DNA of 6,190 bases from an uncultured Clostridia bacterium (lineage in GTDB: Bacteria > Bacillota > Clostridia > Christensenellales > Borkfalkiaceae). The position numbers and the translations under genes are program-made. Below, piece by piece: positions 1-6,190 of the stretch. The notes below the pieces were generated by a model that searched no databases, was not told where the DNA came from, and worked only from the letters and a program-made list of their open reading frames with translations. How positions within the stretch are numbered: position 1 is the stretch's first letter; each line of letters starts with the position of its first letter. The stretch is from positions 1 to 6,190 of the forward strand of contig URMI01000070.1 of the NCBI GenBank assembly GCA_900548845.1, in the 5' to 3' direction.

Positions 1-771
1 GACGACGAGCACGCCCTTCTCTTCGGGCGTATAGCTGCTCCAGGTGAGGTACTTTTCCACGAACCGGCCGATGTTTTCCCGCCACAGCGGCCCGTGCAGA
101 GGAAGAAGAACCTTGATGTCGAGCCCTGCCGCCTTTTTGAGGACGCTCTGCACCTGAACGCCGTATTTTCCGACGATGTTGATATAGTATCTTCTCGCAT
201 CGTCCAAAAAGTCGTGCTCGAAATCGACTTCGTCCGCCCAAACGCTGCCGCCGAGCGCCCCGAACGTACCGAAGGCGTCCGCCGAGAAGAGCGCGCCCGT
301 TTTTAGATCAAAGCTCATCATGACTTCCGGCCAATGCACCATGGGCGCAAAGACGAATTTGAAGGTGTGCCTGCCCGTCGAGAGCTCGTCGCCTTCTTTG
401 ACGAGCAGCCTTTCGCCCACGCAGCAGCCGTAGTTTTTGAGCATGCCGTCTATCTTCTGATTGCAGACAACGGTGGCTTCGGGATGGCGCAGGAGCACTT
501 CGGAAAGCGTCGACGAATGGTCGGGCTCCATGTGATGGACGACGATATAGTCGAGCTTCCTGCCGCCCAGAACGTGCTCCACGTTTTCGAGGAACTGTTC
601 GGAGACGGCATGATCGACGGTATCGAAGAGCGCCGTCTTCTCGTCGAGAAGGAGATAGGAATTGTAGGAGACGCCGCGCGGGACGGGATAGACGTTCTCA
701 AAGAGGGAGAGCCGCCGATCGCTCGCGCCGACATAGAAAAGATCTTCCAAGACAGCAACGGTATTGTGCAT
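1..771 (-). CDS. fprA: Class A flavodiiron protein (FprA family), N-terminal part, cut by the left edge
   Basis: Translating the minus strand from the ATG at 771 gives 257 uninterrupted codons to the window edge. Seen: a metallo-beta-lactamase-like fold with the full flavodiiron diiron ligand set, H-x-E-x-D-H as HHMEPDH (about residues 79-85), His in MVHWPE (about 146), Asp in FSADAFG (about 165) and His in LPLHGPLWR (about 226). Other family hallmarks are RGVSYNSYLL near residue 32 and a RYYINIVGKYG stretch near 194. Known of the family: these soluble cytoplasmic enzymes reduce O2 to water and/or NO to N2O, taking electrons through FMN in a C-terminal flavodoxin domain, often from rubredoxin. 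Full proteins are about 400 residues, so roughly the last 140, including the whole FMN domain, lie outside. The start is supported by GGAGG five bases upstream. It has its own promoter and follows the ATPase terminator, so it is probably not co-transcribed with the ATPase. O2 versus NO preference cannot be told. Confidence 0.95.
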   Translation of the reverse strand, partial: MHNTVAVLEDLFYVGASDRRLSLFENVYPVPRGVSYNSYLLLDEKTALFDTVDHAVSEQFLENVEHVLGGRKLDYIVVHHMEPDHSSTLSEVLLRHPEATVVCNQKIDGMLKNYGCCVGERLLVKEGDELSTGRHTFKFVFAPMVHWPEVMMSFDLKTGALFSADAFGTFGALGGSVWADEVDFEHDFLDDARRYYINIVGKYGVQVQSVLKKAAGLDIKVLLPLHGPLWRENIGRFVEKYLTWSSYTPEEKGVLVV

Positions 772-776
772 GGTAT

Positions 777-781
777 CCTCC
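777..781 (-). promoter_or_regulatory. Ribosome binding site of the flavodiiron gene
   Basis: GGAGG on the minus strand lies five bases (ATACC) before the ATG at 771 and fixes that start. It directly abuts the foot of a GC-rich hairpin at 782-798. Confidence 0.85.
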
Positions 782-798
782 GCGGCGCAGCGCGCCGC
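782..798 (-). promoter_or_regulatory. GC-rich hairpin in the leader of the flavodiiron gene
   Basis: The minus strand reads GCGGCGC, then GCT, then GCGCCGC: a perfect 7-bp all-GC stem with a 3-nt loop. No base separates its foot from the GGAGG ribosome binding site. With a start of transcription near 811 it would lie in a leader of about 40 nt. There is no T-tract after it, so it is not a terminator. An effect on translation initiation or mRNA stability is inference; the inverted repeat itself is directly seen. Confidence 0.6.
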
Positions 799-817
799 AA
801 AACATTCTTTTTCGCTT

Positions 818-846
818 ATTATATACCATTTTGCCCGAAAAATCAA
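818..846 (-). promoter_or_regulatory. Sigma-70/sigma-A type promoter for the flavodiiron gene
   Basis: On the minus strand, TTGATT (841-846; four of six consensus bases) is followed by a 17-nt spacer and a perfect TATAAT (818-823). A TGG triplet lies just upstream of the overlapping TATATA, giving a possible extended -10. Transcription should begin near 811, about 40 nt before the ATG. The site lies between the ATPase terminator and the flavodiiron start, exactly where an independent promoter is expected, in an A+T-rich patch of an otherwise GC-rich window. Confidence 0.82.
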
Positions 847-853
847 GCGGGCA
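832..853. promoter_or_regulatory. Dyad spanning the -35 box (possible operator)
   Basis: A perfect 6-bp inverted repeat, TGCCCG-N10-CGGGCA, brackets the -35 hexamer at 841-846. Its left arm (832-837) lies in the spacer and its right arm (848-853) just upstream of -35. Geometry and position fit a site for a dimeric regulator, but no known consensus is recognised and a chance repeat is possible. Confidence 0.3.
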
Positions 854-865
854 GCGCGCAAAATC

Positions 866-896
866 AAAAATCCCGCCCGCGGGGATAGCGGACGGG
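866..896 (-). terminator. Rho-independent terminator of the V-type ATPase operon
   Basis: On the minus strand, 6 to 14 nt past the atpD stop, CCCGTCCGC (888-896) and GCGGGCGGG (872-880) form a 9-bp stem with one G-U pair and a 7-nt loop. It is followed by A, five Ts, G, A and four more Ts. This is a standard GC stem plus U-tract in the right place and direction. No T-tract follows on the plus strand, so it is one-directional. Confidence 0.85.
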
Positions 897-901
897 GAAT
901 G

Positions 902-1522
902 TTACTGCTGTTTGCCCTTGACTTTCATGATGCGCACGAGGGCGGCGCGTTCATTCTCGCTCAGTTTCTCGCGGATGTAGGCGATGGTCTCTTCGAGCTG
1001 CGGGATCATGACGTATTCGAGCGCGTTGACGCGCCGCTTGTTGCGTTCGATCTCGTCTGCAAGCATGCGCACCGACTTTTCCACTTCCGCGAGCCGCAGA
1101 AGTTTGGGAAAGAGCGCCGTGACCATGCTCACCGAATAGTCCGCCTCGCTCGTGATCTCGAAAAAGGCATAGGGAAGCCCCGCGCCGCCGCTCTGGGAGA
1201 GGGCGATCCTGGGGACGTCGAGGCCCATCACGCTCGTAACGGAGCACTCCGCGCGCACCGAGGAAGCGGGCAGCGCGAACGCCGTTTCGGCACGGTAGGC
1301 GGGCGTCACCGAACGCGCCACCTGGAACTGCCCCAAGATGCGCGCAAGCTCCCCTTCCACCTCGCGGCGGAGGGCAAGGTTCTCGCGCGCCATCACGGTG
1401 AAGCGGCGGATCATCTCGTCCGACTTATCCTTTAAGAGCTTGTGCCCGCGCACGGCGGTCGAAAGGCGCGCTTTGAGCTTTTTGAGCTCCATGCGCGTGG
1501 GGTTGACGTTGAGCCTTGCCAT
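902..1522 (-). CDS. atpD: V-type ATP synthase subunit D (central rotor shaft)
   Basis: This 206-residue protein starts MARLNVNPTR and ends in TAA. Subunit D forms, with F, the central stalk that turns inside the A3B3 head and couples ATP turnover to the membrane ring. Seen: the N-terminal family signature NPTRMELKKLKARL (residues 7-20), running into a long charged helix to about residue 65. A more globular middle holds LPYAFFEITSEADYS, and a C-terminal helix carries EIERNKRRVNALEYVMIP and a basic tail. Two long helices forming an antiparallel coiled coil match the family, as does the length (about 200-220). A longer reading frame extends upstream to 1789, but that part overlaps atpB. The ATG at 1522 has GGAGG six bases upstream and lies one base after the atpB stop, so it is the right start. 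It is the last gene of the operon, with a terminator just downstream. Confidence 0.97.
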   Translation of the reverse strand: MARLNVNPTRMELKKLKARLSTAVRGHKLLKDKSDEMIRRFTVMARENLALRREVEGELARILGQFQVARSVTPAYRAETAFALPASSVRAECSVTSVMGLDVPRIALSQSGGAGLPYAFFEITSEADYSVSMVTALFPKLLRLAEVEKSVRMLADEIERNKRRVNALEYVMIPQLEETIAYIREKLSENERAALVRIMKVKGKQQ

Positions 1523-1523
1523 C

Positions 1524-2906
1524 TCACTCCTCCGCCTTGCCGTGCAGGTACTTTTCGATGTACTGCGTGCGGATGCGTTTGAGTTCGCTCTCGGGCAGGA
1601 TGCGGAGGAGCTTCCAGCCGAGATCGAGCGTCTCTTCGATGGAGCGGTCGGTCTCGAAGCCCTGCCCCAGATACTCCTTCTCGAACGCCTCTGCAAACTT
1701 TGCATACAGCTTGTCCGTCTCGGTGAGGGCGGCTTCGCCGAGGATGGCGGAAAGTTCCTTGCTCTCCTTGCCGCGCGCATACGCCGCAAAGAGCTGGTTC
1801 AGCGTATCCGCATGGTCTTCGCGCGTCTTGCCCGCGCCGATGCCCTTGTCTTTGAGGCGGGAAAGCGAAGGCAGCACGTCGATGGGCGGGTTGATGCCCT
1901 TCTTGTAAAGATCGCGCGAGAGGATGATCTGCCCCTCGGTGATGTAGCCAGTCAAATCGGGGATGGGGTGCGTCTTGTCGTCCTCGGGCATGGTGAGGAT
2001 GGGGATCTGCGTGATAGAACCCTTGCACCCGCGGATACGGCCCGCGCGCTCGTAGAGCGAGGCGAGGTCGGTGTAAAGATAGCCGGGGTACCCTCTGCGG
2101 CCGGGAACTTCGCGCCGCGCCGCCGACACTTCGCGGAGCGCTTCCGCATAGTTGGTCATATCCGTCATGATGACGAGGACGTGCATCCCGCAGTCGAAGG
2201 CAAGATACTCCGCGCAGGTAAGGGCGAGGCGGGGCGTTGCGATACGCTCGACGGCAGGGTCGTTTGCAAGGTTGGTGAAGAGCACCGTGCGTTCGATGGC
2301 GCCCGTGCGGCGGAATTCCTCCGCAAAGTACTGCGACTCCTCGAAGGTGATGCCGATGGCGGCGAAGACGACGGCGAACTCGCTCTCGCCCGAGCGCACT
2401 TTGGCCTGGCGGGCGATCTGCGCGGCGAGCTCCGCGTGAGGCAGGCCGCTCATCGAGAACACGGGCAGCTTCTGCCCGCGCACGAGGGTGTTGAGGCCGT
2501 CGATCGCGGAGATGCCCGTCTGGATAAACTCGTTGGGGTAATCGCGGGCGGCGGGATTGATGGGCTCGCCGTTGATGTCCATCATCTTTTCGGGGAGCAC
2601 GGGCTCTCCCCCGTCGCGGGGGTTGCCCATACCGTCGAAGACGCGCCCGAGCATATCGCGCGAGACGGCGAGCTCCTGCGCGTGCCCCAAAAAGCGCGCG
2701 CGACTCTCGGACATCTGCAAGCCCTGCGAATTTTCAAAGAGCTGCACGACAGCGCGGCTCTTATCGATCTCAAGCACCTTGCCGCGGCGGAGAGAGCCGT
2801 CCTTTCCCACGATCTCCACAAGTTCGTTGTAGGTGACCCCTTCGACGCCGTCGACGAGCATCAGAGGCCCGACGACTTCGCGGATGGTCTTGTATTCCTT
2901 AAACAT
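1524..2906 (-). CDS. atpB: V-type ATP synthase subunit B (non-catalytic head subunit)
   Basis: A full-length 460-residue B subunit, which alternates with A in the A3B3 hexamer and supplies part of each nucleotide site. Seen: N-terminal beta-barrel (about 1-75), the conserved [17 protein letters not shown] (84-100), [22 protein letters not shown] (116-137), and [15 protein letters not shown] (153-167) where a catalytic subunit would have the Walker A loop. The lack of GxxxxGKT is the family norm and marks it as non-catalytic. Later come [16 protein letters not shown] (246-261), the alpha/beta signature [12 protein letters not shown] (314-325) and PSLSR, whose Arg (350) is at the arginine-finger position. 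The C-terminal helical domain follows, ending [10 protein letters not shown]. The ATG at 2906 overlaps the end of atpA by 8 nt and has a GGGAGGGG ribosome binding site six bases upstream, suggesting coupled translation. Confidence 0.98.
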   Translation of the reverse strand: MFKEYKTIREVVGPLMLVDGVEGVTYNELVEIVGKDGSLRRGKVLEIDKSRAVVQLFENSQGLQMSESRARFLGHAQELAVSRDMLGRVFDGMGNPRDGGEPVLPEKMMDINGEPINPAARDYPNEFIQTGISAIDGLNTLVRGQKLPVFSMSGLPHAELAAQIARQAKVRSGESEFAVVFAAIGITFEESQYFAEEFRRTGAIERTVLFTNLANDPAVERIATPRLALTCAEYLAFDCGMHVLVIMTDMTNYAEALREVSAARREVPGRRGYPGYLYTDLASLYERAGRIRGCKGSITQIPILTMPEDDKTHPIPDLTGYITEGQIILSRDLYKKGINPPIDVLPSLSRLKDKGIGAGKTREDHADTLNQLFAAYARGKESKELSAILGEAALTETDKLYAKFAEAFEKEYLGQGFETDRSIEETLDLGWKLLRILPESELKRIRTQYIEKYLHGKAEE

Positions 2907-4671
2907 CCTCTTCCCCTCCCTGTGCGACCGCCTTGAGTTCGGCGTTCATCTCGCTGAAAATTCCGTCGAAGGAAGCAAGCTCCTCTTCGGGAATGTACTT
3001 GGCTCTGCCGATCTTCTCGCGGCAGGGGCAGGCGAGGATGTCGGAAAAGTCGGCATAAGCGTCGACCGCCTCGCCCGCCAAGCGGTTGTATTCGTAGATG
3101 AGGCGCAGCATCAAAAGCTGCTTTTTCATGGAGGTGAAGGTATCCACCTCGTGGAAGGCGTTCTGGTGGAGATAGTCCTCGCGGATCATCTTGGCGGTCT
3201 CCATCGTGAGGCGGTCGCGCGCGGAGAGCGCGTCCATGCCCACGAGGCGCACGATCTCGTCGAGGGCGGCTTCTTCCTGCAAGGTCGTCATCACGAACTG
3301 GCGGTATTTGAGGAAATCTCTCCCCACCTCTTCGTCGTACCACTCCTTCATCTTGTCGGCATAGAGCGAATAGCTCACGAGCCAGTCGATGGCGGGGAAG
3401 TGGCGCTTGTAGGCAAGGGAAGCGGAGAGCCCCCAGAACACCTTGACGATGCGCAAGGTCGCCTGCGAGACGGGTTCGCTCAGATCGCCGCCGGGAGGCG
3501 AGACGGCGCCGATCGCCGTAACGGAGCCCGAGCGTCCGTCGCGGCCCAGCGTTTTGACGATGCCCGCACGCTCGTAAAATTCTGCAAGACGGCTCGCAAG
3601 ATAGGCGGGATAGCCTTCGTCGCCCGGCATCTCTTCGAGGCGGCCGCTCATCTCGCGCAGAGCTTCCGCCCAGCGGGAGGTGGAATCTGCCATGATCGCG
3701 ACGTTGTAGCCCATGTCGCGGAAATATTCTGCAATGGTGATGCCCGTATAGATGGACGCCTCGCGCGCCGCCACGGGCATATCGGAGGTGTTCGCGATGA
3801 GCACGGTGCGCTTCATCAGCGGTTCGCCCGTCTTGGGGTCTTTGAGTTCGGGGAATTCGTTGAGGACGTCCGTCATCTCGTTGCCGCGTTCGCCGCAGCC
3901 GACGTAGACGATGATGTCCGCCTCCGCCCACTTCGCGAGCTGGTGCTGGACGACCGTCTTGCCGCTGCCGAAGGGCCCGGGGACTGCCGCCACGCCGCCG
4001 CAGGCGATGGGAAAGAGGGTGTCGATGACGCGCTGGCCCGTGATCATGGGCTGCGTGGGCGAAAGCTTCTCGCGGTACGGCCTCCCTTTGCGGACGGGCC
4101 ACTTGCGGAGCATACACACCTTCTCCTCCCCCGTCTCGTTGCGGAGGACGCACACCGTATCGGTGACGGTGAATTCGCCCTCTTCGATGGAAGTCACTTT
4201 GCCGTGCATGCCGTTTGGCACGAGGATGCGGTGGGAGACGATCTCCGTCTCCTGCACGGTGCCGAGGATATCGCCCTCTTCGACGACGTCGCCCGCCTTG
4301 ACGGCAGGGACGAAGTGCCATTTGCGCTCTCTGTCGAGGCTGTTGACGGAGACGCCGCGCGAAATGCGGTTGCCGCTCTTAAAAAAGAGCGTTGTAAGCG
4401 GGCGCTGGATGCCGTCGAAAATGCCCGTCAGAAGCCCCGGTCCGAGCTCCGCCGAGAGCGGTTCGCCCGTCGAGACGACTTCTTCCCCGGGGCCTAAGCC
4501 GCTCGTCTCCTCATACACCTGCACGGACGCCCTGTCGCCGCGCATTTCGATGATCTCGCCGATGAGGCCGAGTTTGGAAACGCGGACGACGTCGTACATC
4601 TTGGCGTCCGCCATGCCCTCTGCGATGATGAGGGGGCCCGAAACCTTTACCGTTTTACCTATATTGCTCAT
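2899..4671 (-). CDS. atpA: V-type ATP synthase subunit A (catalytic head subunit)
   Basis: A full-length 590-residue catalytic A subunit, the ATP-hydrolysing/synthesising part of the V1/A1 head. Seen: N-terminal beta-barrel (about 1-75), the A-specific bulge or non-homologous region (about 110-190), Walker A GPFGSGKT (232-239), the catalytic Glu in GCGERGNE (Glu 261), Walker B with Asp 329 in [16 protein letters not shown], and [13 protein letters not shown] (391-403), then the C-terminal helical domain. The bulge region separates A from F-type beta subunits. The ATG at 4671 overlaps the atpF stop as ATGA and has GAGGAG eight bases upstream inside atpF. The C-terminal domain has [13 protein letters not shown] (547-559), a CxC just before a conserved stretch, which I recall as usually hydrophobic in relatives. 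All catalytic residues look intact. Ion specificity is not set by this subunit. Confidence 0.98.
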   Translation of the reverse strand: MSNIGKTVKVSGPLIIAEGMADAKMYDVVRVSKLGLIGEIIEMRGDRASVQVYEETSGLGPGEEVVSTGEPLSAELGPGLLTGIFDGIQRPLTTLFFKSGNRISRGVSVNSLDRERKWHFVPAVKAGDVVEEGDILGTVQETEIVSHRILVPNGMHGKVTSIEEGEFTVTDTVCVLRNETGEEKVCMLRKWPVRKGRPYREKLSPTQPMITGQRVIDTLFPIACGGVAAVPGPFGSGKTVVQHQLAKWAEADIIVYVGCGERGNEMTDVLNEFPELKDPKTGEPLMKRTVLIANTSDMPVAAREASIYTGITIAEYFRDMGYNVAIMADSTSRWAEALREMSGRLEEMPGDEGYPAYLASRLAEFYERAGIVKTLGRDGRSGSVTAIGAVSPPGGDLSEPVSQATLRIVKVFWGLSASLAYKRHFPAIDWLVSYSLYADKMKEWYDEEVGRDFLKYRQFVMTTLQEEAALDEIVRLVGMDALSARDRLTMETAKMIREDYLHQNAFHEVDTFTSMKKQLLMLRLIYEYNRLAGEAVDAYADFSDILACPCREKIGRAKYIPEEELASFDGIFSEMNAELKAVAQGGEEDV

Positions 4672-5018
4672 TGATGAGTCTCCTCAGATGATCCCCGCGG
4701 CGCGACGCCCAAAAAGATGTCGATGCCGAGCGCGCGCTCCGCTGCGCCCCTTACGAGCTCTTCGCCCAAGCCCGCGCCGCCCTTCCCCGAAGGGATGGGG
4801 AGCACGACGGGATAGGGCGTCTCGTCGAACCGCTTCAAAAAATCAGCGAGCGGGCGCGCCAGCTCCTCGGTGAGAAAGATCACCTCGTAGTCCTTCGCGA
4901 TCTTGCGGAGGATATCGCGCGCCTTCTTCTCGTTTTCGGCAGCGAACGCCGAAACGCCTGCCGCCTGGAATACCATGATGCTGTCGCCGTCGCCGACGAT
5001 CGCCATTTTACCGGTCAT
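4668..5018 (-). CDS. atpF: V-type ATP synthase subunit F (central stalk)
   Basis: A 116-residue protein fitting the small Rossmann-like F subunit (called NtpG in Enterococcus), which binds subunit D in the rotating central stalk and can modulate ATPase activity. Seen: the N-terminal [18 protein letters not shown] (residues 5-22), the hallmark GDxDS-(N)-F-x-A-x-GV start; [10 protein letters not shown] (45-54) in the second strand; [14 protein letters not shown] (70-83); and a final A-x-x-ALGIDIF (about 92-102). It is about 10 residues longer than many relatives, mostly in a polar tail. The ATG at 5018 is preferred over the internal Met at residue 5 because GGGAGGT lies three bases upstream of it. 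It ends in an ATGA overlap with atpA. Unlike its downstream neighbours it is separated from the gene before it, by 176 nt after atpC. Confidence 0.94.
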   Translation of the reverse strand: MTGKMAIVGDGDSIMVFQAAGVSAFAAENEKKARDILRKIAKDYEVIFLTEELARPLADFLKRFDETPYPVVLPIPSGKGGAGLGEELVRGAAERALGIDIFLGVAPRGSSEETHQ

Positions 5019-5194
5019 ATGACCTCCCGATCGAATGCGGCTTTCCGCCGCCTTGTTCAGCCGTCTCTATCTGTTATACGCCGCCCTTGTTTATCGTACG
5101 GAAAGCAGATACGAGCAAGACGCGTCCGCAGCCGAACGATGCCGCGGTCCGACAAAGTATTGCGACGTATATGCTTTTCGCACTTATGTCAGCG
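5019..5194 (-). other. 176-nt gap between atpC and atpF with several inverted repeats
   Basis: This is the only sizeable gap inside the ATPase operon. No ATG-started reading frame on the minus strand lies within it. Three dyads are visible: TGCGA-N12-TCGCA (5161-5182), a stronger 7-bp stem with one G-U pair and 8-nt loop (5126-5147), and GCGGC-GGAAA-GCCGC (5037-5051). The last lies just upstream of the atpF ribosome binding site (5022-5028). None has a U-tract, so none looks like a terminator. A possible TATAAC -10 box (5073-5078) has no good -35 partner. I infer an RNA processing, stability or translation-control segment, without direct proof. Confidence 0.5.
5126..5147 (-). promoter_or_regulatory. 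Hairpin in the atpC-atpF gap
   Basis: As minus-strand RNA, CCGCGGC (5141-5147) pairs with GCUGCGG (5126-5132) across an 8-nt loop, seven pairs including one G-U. It has no following U-run. A role as an mRNA stabiliser or processing signal is inference. Confidence 0.35.
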
Positions 5195-6163
5195 TTATAA
5201 AATACCTCTGAGGCGTGCTTTGATGTCTGCCGCAGGCATCCCCGCCAGAAGGCACACAAGAAGGATGCGCACGTCGGCGTTTTCCGCACGGCGGCGGATG
5301 ACGTAGAGCAGGAAGGGATCGCGCCCCTCTTTGCTGTAACGCGCATGGCGGTAGAAGTCCGTTTCGAGATCGTCCGCCGCTTTTTCTGCCTCCGAGAAGG
5401 GCTTTTTTGCCCGTTTTGCGGCAAAGCACAGCTTTGCGAGCGCTTCGTACGGCGTGCCGTTCAGCGTGCGCTCCCCCTTTTCGGGGTCGGAAGAGAACAG
5501 GCCCGCAAGCTTTTCCTTTCTGAGCGTGCCGCCCGTCACGAACACCGCCTCCGCCCCCTCCCTGTCTGAAGCGCGGAGATAGGATAGAATGTTCTCCGTA
5601 TCCGCTTTGAGGGCGATGAGCTTCTTCAAGGAGCGGTTTTTCGTGCAGGAAGCTGCAAGATGCGCAAAGAGCGCGCGTTCGAAGAGGACGCCGAGCTGAA
5701 CGCCCGCCCCCTCCTTGTTCTCGTCGAGGAGCGCTTTGCCCTCTTCGAGCGCCTTTTTAAGCTCCCCCGAAAGGGGCGAAAAGTCGCCCGCCTCGATGCA
5801 GGAAGCGATGCGCTCCGCAGGCACGAGCCCGTCGGGCGCGAGCAGCCCCGTTGCGTCCTTCCCCAACGCGTGCGCCTTCAGAAGCGCCTTGCCGTTGTGG
5901 AAATCGCGCGGAGCGAGGAAATATTCGAGCTCTGCCTCAGAGGGCGCGTAAGTGCGGATGAATTCGTCGAGATCGCGCTCTTCCGCCGAGATCATCGCCT
6001 CGAACTCGTACACCGAAGAGGCGGCGTTGAAGCCGTAGCCCGCCTCCGTGAGGGCGCGGAAGACGTCCTCCGCGCTCATTTCCGCGAAGCGGGTGAGGCG
6101 CTCTCCGAAGAGGCGCTTCTCTTTGACGGCGATGACGCCGTTTGTGAAACCGCTGTCCATCAT
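5195..6163 (-). CDS. atpC: V-type ATP synthase subunit C (AC39/d-like, rotor-to-ring connector)
   Basis: A 322-residue soluble protein matching the C subunit, the all-helical, three-lobed funnel that joins the D-F shaft to the membrane K ring. Seen: EFEAMISAEERDLDEFIR (53-70), the family hallmark APRDFHNGKALLKA (84-97), LKADTENILSYLRA (185-198), and a C-terminal block GRDPFLLYVIRRRAENADVRILLVCLLAGM followed by KARLRGIL. These repeat the D-x-x-N-(L)-K/R theme of AC39 proteins. Length is normal for bacterial members. No membrane segment or signal peptide is evident. Two adjacent ATGs (6163 and 6160) are possible starts; neither has a GGAGG-type site, only AAAAAGTG upstream, so translation may depend on the gene before it, which appears to stop one base earlier. 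Overall sequence is more diverged than A or B, as is typical for C, so the call rests on motifs and operon position. Confidence 0.93.
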   Translation of the reverse strand: MMDSGFTNGVIAVKEKRLFGERLTRFAEMSAEDVFRALTEAGYGFNAASSVYEFEAMISAEERDLDEFIRTYAPSEAELEYFLAPRDFHNGKALLKAHALGKDATGLLAPDGLVPAERIASCIEAGDFSPLSGELKKALEEGKALLDENKEGAGVQLGVLFERALFAHLAASCTKNRSLKKLIALKADTENILSYLRASDREGAEAVFVTGGTLRKEKLAGLFSSDPEKGERTLNGTPYEALAKLCFAAKRAKKPFSEAEKAADDLETDFYRHARYSKEGRDPFLLYVIRRRAENADVRILLVCLLAGMPAADIKARLRGIL

Positions 6164-6164
6164 A

Positions 6165-6190
6165 TCACTTTTTGCCGGGGAAGAGCATCC
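6165..6190 (-). CDS. atpE: Probable last codons of V-type ATP synthase subunit E
   Basis: Just upstream of atpC the minus strand reads seven codons, M-L-F-P-G-K-K, then TGA (6165-6167), ending one base before the atpC ATG. Subunit E, a peripheral stalk protein normally encoded directly before C, commonly ends in a short (I/V/M)LF-type tail, which this matches. The fragment is too short for proof. Another frame ends in TGA at 6160-6162, overlapping the ATG, and cannot be excluded as the true upstream gene. Confidence 0.42.

Noticed and set aside
771..805. Upstream ATG at 805 in the flavodiiron leader
   Set aside because: It has no ribosome binding site, lies only a few bases from the predicted transcript start, and is out of frame with the gene.
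334..888. Plus-strand open frame of 184 codons opposite the flavodiiron gene
   Set aside because: It is antisense to an intact flavodiiron reading frame and runs through that gene's promoter and terminator region; no family features.
1523..1789. N-terminal extension of subunit D (295-codon frame)
   Set aside because: The added 89 residues are Arg/Ser-rich shadow of atpB. The ATG at 1522 has its own GGAGG and gives the normal family N-terminus.
1338..2936. Plus-strand open frame of 532 codons opposite atpB and atpD
   Set aside because: It is the antisense shadow of atpB and the 5' part of atpD, kept open by GC-rich codon bias. The product is low-complexity and rich in Arg, Ala and His, with no recognisable domain, while the minus strand encodes clear, full-length ATPase subunits.
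2861..4321. Minus-strand open frame of 486 codons inside atpA
   Set aside because: It is the out-of-frame reading of atpA, extremely Arg-rich, with no family features. The in-frame atpA product carries every catalytic motif.
2833..4497. Plus-strand open frame of 554 codons opposite atpA
   Set aside because: Same reason: an antisense shadow of atpA with biased composition and no domain or convincing ribosome binding site.
5084..5124. Possible internal promoter in the C-F gap (TTGCTC, 17 nt, GATAAA)
   Set aside because: Only three of six and four of six consensus bases match. A nearby TATAAC (5073-5078) has no -35 at a suitable distance. Too weak to list as a feature.

Overview
The window is a tightly packed, GC-rich piece of bacterial chromosome with all genes on the minus strand, so transcription runs from the high coordinates to the low ones. 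Almost all of it is the distal part of a V/A-type (rotary) ATPase operon. In transcription order it holds a probable last few codons of subunit E (6165-6190), then subunits C (5195-6163), F (4668-5018), A (2899-4671), B (1524-2906) and D (902-1522). This is the usual bacterial V-type order (...E-C-F-A-B-D). The membrane subunits I and K, if present, should lie beyond the right edge.

From F to D the genes overlap or nearly touch: a 4-nt ATGA overlap for F/A, an 8-nt overlap for A/B and a 1-nt gap for B/D. Each has a clear GGAGG-type ribosome binding site, which suggests translational coupling. The one break in the packing is a 176-nt gap between C and F that carries several inverted repeats. 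The operon ends in a convincing intrinsic terminator (866-896).

Downstream is a separate transcription unit. A near-consensus sigma-70/sigma-A promoter (TTGATT, 17 nt, TATAAT; 818-846) drives a class A flavodiiron protein (FprA family) through a short leader with a GC-rich hairpin directly against the Shine-Dalgarno sequence. Only the N-terminal metallo-beta-lactamase-like domain of this protein lies in the window; the expected flavodoxin domain is cut off by the left edge.

Together the genes suggest an anaerobic bacterium that uses a V-type ATPase for ion pumping or ATP synthesis and a flavodiiron enzyme to remove O2 or NO. GC-rich codon use, strong GGAGG ribosome binding sites and this gene set fit a gut-type clostridial Bacillota lineage, but the taxonomy is inference and the coupling ion (H+ or Na+) cannot be read here because the K ring gene is absent.

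I see no mobile element, CRISPR array, tRNA or rRNA, and no clearly novel system. The noteworthy points are regulatory: the structured C-F gap, the hairpin beside the flavodiiron ribosome binding site, and a dyad spanning its promoter.
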